Assembly (NCBI RefSeq): GCF_900497695.1
Contig: NZ_UIDD01000009.1
Span: forward strand, 152,001 to 216,000
Direction: 5' to 3'
Length of the DNA stretch: 64,000 nucleotides
DNA from: Pseudomonas wadenswilerensis
GTDB lineage: Bacteria > Pseudomonadota > Gammaproteobacteria > Pseudomonadales > Pseudomonadaceae
In this document: positions 61,188 to 64,000 of the stretch, one piece after another
How the letters are laid out: each line of letters opens with the position of its first letter
Numbering within the stretch: position 1 is the first letter of the stretch
Program-made: the position numbers and the translations under genes
Notes under the pieces: model-generated
What the model was told of the DNA's origin: nothing
What the model saw: the letters and a program-made list of their open reading frames with translations, nothing else
Databases searched by the model: none

Positions 61188-61495
61188 CAGGTGTCCTGGG
61201 CGTCCTTGAGGACTTCACCGGTCTTGGCATCAAGATCAACGTCCCATTCGACGTTCTGGGCGTCACGCAGTTCTACCTTGTAGACATAGCGGCCGTAGAC
61301 GTCCTCCAGCTCGGAATCCTTGATGGTAGCGCCTGGGTGCTTGGCCAGCGCCTTGGCGTTCAAGTCGTCCAGAGACATGATGGTCTTGGCCTGAACCAGC
61401 TTGACCACTTCATTGGTCGGAATGTCTTTAGCCAGCGCAACGTTGGCGCTCAGGGCAAGGGCAGCAGTGGCGAACAGGGCAGTCAAAGTTTTCAT
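61187..61495 (-). CDS. PepSY-domain protein (BqsP-like)
   Basis: 102 residues. Signal peptide ('LTALFATAALALSANVALA'), then a PepSY domain with the ending 'VYGRYVYKVELRDAQNVEWDVDLDAKTGEVLKDAQDT'. The first gene of the four-gene operon. The downstream PepSY gene is a paralogue (a shared 'ElEdvyGrYvYkVEL' core). Metal-binding role possible given acidic residues; not shown. Confidence 0.8.
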   Translation of the reverse strand: MKTLTALFATAALALSANVALAKDIPTNEVVKLVQAKTIMSLDDLNAKALAKHPGATIKDSELEDVYGRYVYKVELRDAQNVEWDVDLDAKTGEVLKDAQDT

Positions 61496-61542
61496 GGTGT
61501 CTCTCCGTTGAGATCAAAAATGTTTCTACGGGGCCTAGAGTA

Positions 61543-61562
61543 CCCAACCGAACTTAATTGAA
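61543..61562 (-). promoter_or_regulatory. Candidate operator of the PepSY-regulator-kinase operon
   Basis: On the minus strand TTCAATTAAG and TTCGGTTGGG are adjacent with the shared pattern TTCNNTTNNG, period 10 bases, 48 bases before the first PepSY gene. A BqsR site is reported as tandem TTAAG; only one TTAAG occurs here, so support is weak. Confidence 0.3.
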
Positions 61563-61652
61563 GCTGAAAACAACTGGCGACATGATAGCGCAGCCCAGCC
61601 CCACATCTGGACGCTGTTCTTTATAATTGCGGCTCAACACAGCGAGGCCCGT

Positions 61653-62735
61653 ATGAGCGCAATCCATATCAAGTACCCGGCCCTGACCCTCAAGGCTGGT
61701 AGCCGTGCCCTGCAGCGTATTGGTGAGCGAGGCTTGCAGGCAGCGGATGTGGGCGTGCTGCCGGGTGCTGCGGGCGGCCCCAAGGCCCTCGGCATTCAAG
61801 GGCTGGACCTGGCGCTGTTCGGCCAGTGGCTCCCCAGCGCACCGCGAGAACGCTCACTGATCGGCGCCTCGATCGGTTCCTGGCGCTTCGCCAGTGCCTG
61901 CCTGCCCAACCCGGCCCAGGCCCTGCAGCGATTGGGACAGCTTTACACCGAACAGGACTTTGCCAAGGGCGTGACTCAAGCCGAAGTCAGCCGCAGCTGC
62001 GAGCGCATGCTCGATGAATTGCTCGAAGGACGCGACGCGCAGATCCTCGAAAGTGCTGACTATCGCCTGAACATCATGGTGGTGAAGAGCCATGGATTGC
62101 TTGCTCACGATCATCGCGGACGCTTGGGCATGGGCCTGTCGTCTGTGATCGCCGACAACCTGATCGGCCGCCCGCGCCTGTCCCGTCACTTCGAGCGGAT
62201 CATTCTTCATGATGCCCGCAGTGCTCCGCCGCTGCAGCCATTGACCGACTTCCCGTCGCGCTGCCTGCACCTGGACGTCGCCAATTTGCGCCATGCCCTG
62301 CTGGCTTCCGGGTCTATCCCCATGGTCATGGAAGGTGTGCGCGATATTCCGGGCGTGGGCCAGGGAACCTATCGGGATGGCGGCTTGCTGGACTATCACC
62401 TGGACCTGCCCTACGCCGGCAATGACCTGGTGCTCTACCCGCACTTCACCGACAAGGTCATCCCCGGGTGGTTCGACAAGGCCCTGCCGTGGCGCCGTGG
62501 CGATGTTGATCGGCTGCGCAACGTGCTGCTGCTGGCACCCTCGCCGCAGTATCTGGCCAGCCTTCCCTACGGCAAGTTGCCGGATCGTAGCGACTTCAAG
62601 CGCTTCATGGGCGATGCTGGCAGCCGTCAGCGTTATTGGCACAAGGCAATGGCCGAAAGCCAGCGTCTGGGCGATGAGCTGCTCGAGCTGATAGAAACCG
62701 GCAAGCTGCACGCGCATCTGCAACCACTGAAGTGA
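61653..62735 (+). CDS. Patatin-like phospholipase
   Basis: 360 residues. 'LPGAAGGPKALGIQGL' forms the glycine-rich oxyanion region, 'LIGASIGSWRFA' carries the G-x-S-x-G nucleophile, and 'YRDGGLLDYH' supplies the catalytic Asp (DGG). It should hydrolyse acyl lipids in the cytoplasm, since no signal peptide is present. No secretion partner is near. Lies 158 bases from the divergent PepSY operon. Confidence 0.85.
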   Translation: MSAIHIKYPALTLKAGSRALQRIGERGLQAADVGVLPGAAGGPKALGIQGLDLALFGQWLPSAPRERSLIGASIGSWRFASACLPNPAQALQRLGQLYTEQDFAKGVTQAEVSRSCERMLDELLEGRDAQILESADYRLNIMVVKSHGLLAHDHRGRLGMGLSSVIADNLIGRPRLSRHFERIILHDARSAPPLQPLTDFPSRCLHLDVANLRHALLASGSIPMVMEGVRDIPGVGQGTYRDGGLLDYHLDLPYAGNDLVLYPHFTDKVIPGWFDKALPWRRGDVDRLRNVLLLAPSPQYLASLPYGKLPDRSDFKRFMGDAGSRQRYWHKAMAESQRLGDELLELIETGKLHAHLQPLK

Positions 62736-62784
62736 CCATGCTGGTAAACTGGCCGCCAGCATTGGTTTACTGAGTCAAGACATC

Positions 62785-63141
62785 GTGGAAATCTTTAAAG
62801 AGTTTACGTTCGAATCGGCCCACCGCCTGCCCCACGTGCCTGAAGGGCACAAGTGCGGTCGCCTGCACGGCCATTCGTTCAAGGTTGCCCTGCACCTGAC
62901 TGGCCCGCTCGATCCACATACCGGCTGGATCCGCGACTTCTCCGAGATCAAGGCGATCTTCAAGCCGCTGTACGAGCAACTGGACCACAACTACCTGAAC
63001 GATATTCCTGGCCTGGAGAACCCGACCAGCGAAGTGATCGCCAAGTGGATCTGGGACCAGGTCAAGCCGCTGTTGCCTGAGCTTTCCAAGGTGCGCATTC
63101 ATGAGACCTGCACCAGTGGTTGCGAGTATTACGGCGACTGA
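62785..63141 (+). CDS. queD: 6-carboxytetrahydropterin synthase QueD
   Basis: 118 residues from GTG 62785. Zinc-binding His residues in 'FTFESAHRLPHVPEGHKCGRLHGHSF', a conserved catalytic Cys in the same motif and 'DHNYLNDI' with the catalytic pair, ending 'VRIHETCTSGCEYYGD'. Catalyses an early step of queuosine (preQ0) synthesis. Followed by a strong terminator. Confidence 0.9.
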   Translation: MEIFKEFTFESAHRLPHVPEGHKCGRLHGHSFKVALHLTGPLDPHTGWIRDFSEIKAIFKPLYEQLDHNYLNDIPGLENPTSEVIAKWIWDQVKPLLPELSKVRIHETCTSGCEYYGD

Positions 63142-63163
63142 GTCGGTAAATGGATGTGAAGAG

Positions 63164-63190
63164 ACCACCCTACGGGGTGGTTTTTTTTGC
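63164..63190 (+). terminator. Rho-independent terminator of queD
   Basis: ACCACCC (63164-63170) / GGGTGGT (63175-63181) with a 4-base loop, then an eight-T run. Confidence 0.9.
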
Positions 63191-63204
63191 CTGGTTTTCA
63201 GTCC

Positions 63205-63236
63205 TGTGGGAGCGGCGGTGCGACGCCGCTCCCACA
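63205..63236. repeat. REP-type palindrome
   Basis: Perfect 13-base arms TGTGGGAGCGGCG and CGCCGCTCCCACA with a 6-base loop. Confidence 0.8.
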
Positions 63237-63252
63237 GACCCCAGAAAGACAA

Positions 63253-63284
63253 AACCCCTACCTGCATACGCAGATAGGGGTTTC
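63253..63284 (-). terminator. Terminator of the rRNA operon
   Basis: Stem AACCCCTA-CCTGC / GCAG-TAGGGGTT with one internal mismatch, followed on the minus strand by TTTTG; just past the 5S 3' end. Confidence 0.8.
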
Positions 63285-63294
63285 GGAATTTAAT

Positions 63295-63410
63295 CTTGAC
63301 GATGACCTACTCTCACATGGGGAAACCCCACACTACCATCGGCGATGCATCGTTTCACTGCTGAGTTCGGGATGGGATCAGGTGGTTCCAATGCTCTATG
63401 GTCGTCAAGA
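63295..63410 (-). rRNA. rrf: 5S ribosomal RNA
   Basis: On the minus strand it begins around TTGACGACCATAGAGC and contains the conserved 'GATCCCATCCCGAACTCAG' block and 'GATGGTAGTGTGGGGTTTC', ending near TCATCGTCAAG. About 116 bases. Ends are estimated from the complementary TTGACGA/TCGTCAA termini. Confidence 0.9.
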
Positions 63411-63545
63411 AATTCTGTTGCCAGAAGGTCTTGTTAGACACTCCAGCGAATCGGGTATGTGATGTTTGTGAGTTACAAATTCTCGGCTTTGCAGTCTTCA
63501 CAACACCGTAATCTGGCTTTCGCTCAAATTGCTTGGGTGTTATAT

Positions 63546-64000
<455 letters not shown>

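Noticed and set aside
63411..63545. tRNA in the 23S-5S spacer
   Set aside because: The 135-base spacer has no cloverleaf or T-loop sequence.

Overview
The window reads as a chromosomal segment of a Pseudomonas, most likely of the P. putida / P. fluorescens branch. The grounds are high GC codon use, paired REP-type repeats built around GTGGGAGC...GCCAGCGAT, a CrcZ/CrcY-type small RNA with a sigma54 promoter between a liuE (mvaB) gene and an mgtC gene, a TonB receptor with its own FecI/FecR pair, and many LysR and two-component regulators. The species is inferred, not proven.

Layout. 1-2.8 kb: AT-rich tail of a Tn7/Tn5053-like transposon (end of a TniB/TnsC ATPase, then a 768-residue TniQ/TnsD-like protein). 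2.9-4.1 kb: two tandem DUF2589 genes. 4.2-9.6 kb: tamB and tamA (outer-membrane assembly), minus strand. 9.6-17.7 kb: acetyltransferase, xthA, a Pho-box-controlled PstS/OmpA fusion, a TerC protein with a structured leader, acyl-CoA dehydrogenase with divergent LysR, liuR-liuE. 17.7-18.3 kb: crcY-like sRNA. 18.2-24.1 kb: mgtC, a DUF3203 gene, ccoG, a MocR-type regulator, and a 644-residue protein joining a PoNi-like immunity domain to a region that looks like a type VI effector trunk. 24.2-28.3 kb: hybrid histidine kinase, SDR, sterol-desaturase-like enzyme. 28.4-31.9 kb: copper operon copA-copB-DUF411-YqaA behind a CopR box. 31.9-37.5 kb: DinB-like, ZapE, sugar dehydrogenase, small secreted protein, agmatinase and a polyamine-binding protein. 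37.6-42.6 kb: LysR, then a TonB receptor with anti-sigma/sigma regulators and a Fur-like site. 42.7-45.8 kb: LEA14-like lipoprotein, nitrilase, LysR, small proteins. 45.8-51.9 kb: FixLJ-like two-component pair divergent from an acyl-CoA synthetase/dehydrogenase operon. 52.0-58.8 kb: orphan FecR, Na+/H+ antiporter-family protein, chemoreceptor with a FliA promoter, and a binding-protein/permease pair with no ATPase. 58.9-61.5 kb: PepSY-PepSY-regulator-kinase operon resembling bqsPQRS. 61.6-63.1 kb: patatin-like phospholipase and queD. 63.25-64.0 kb: 3' end of an rRNA operon on the minus strand (5S and part of 23S).

The most unusual items are the PoNi-effector-trunk fusion at 22.2-24.1 kb, the TniQ protein carrying an apparent array of helix-turn-helix repeats, the terC leader that can pair with its own ribosome-binding site, and the FecR without a sigma factor. 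No CRISPR array, tRNA or complete insertion sequence was seen. All functional statements rest on reading the sequence and recalled family knowledge; no database search was run.
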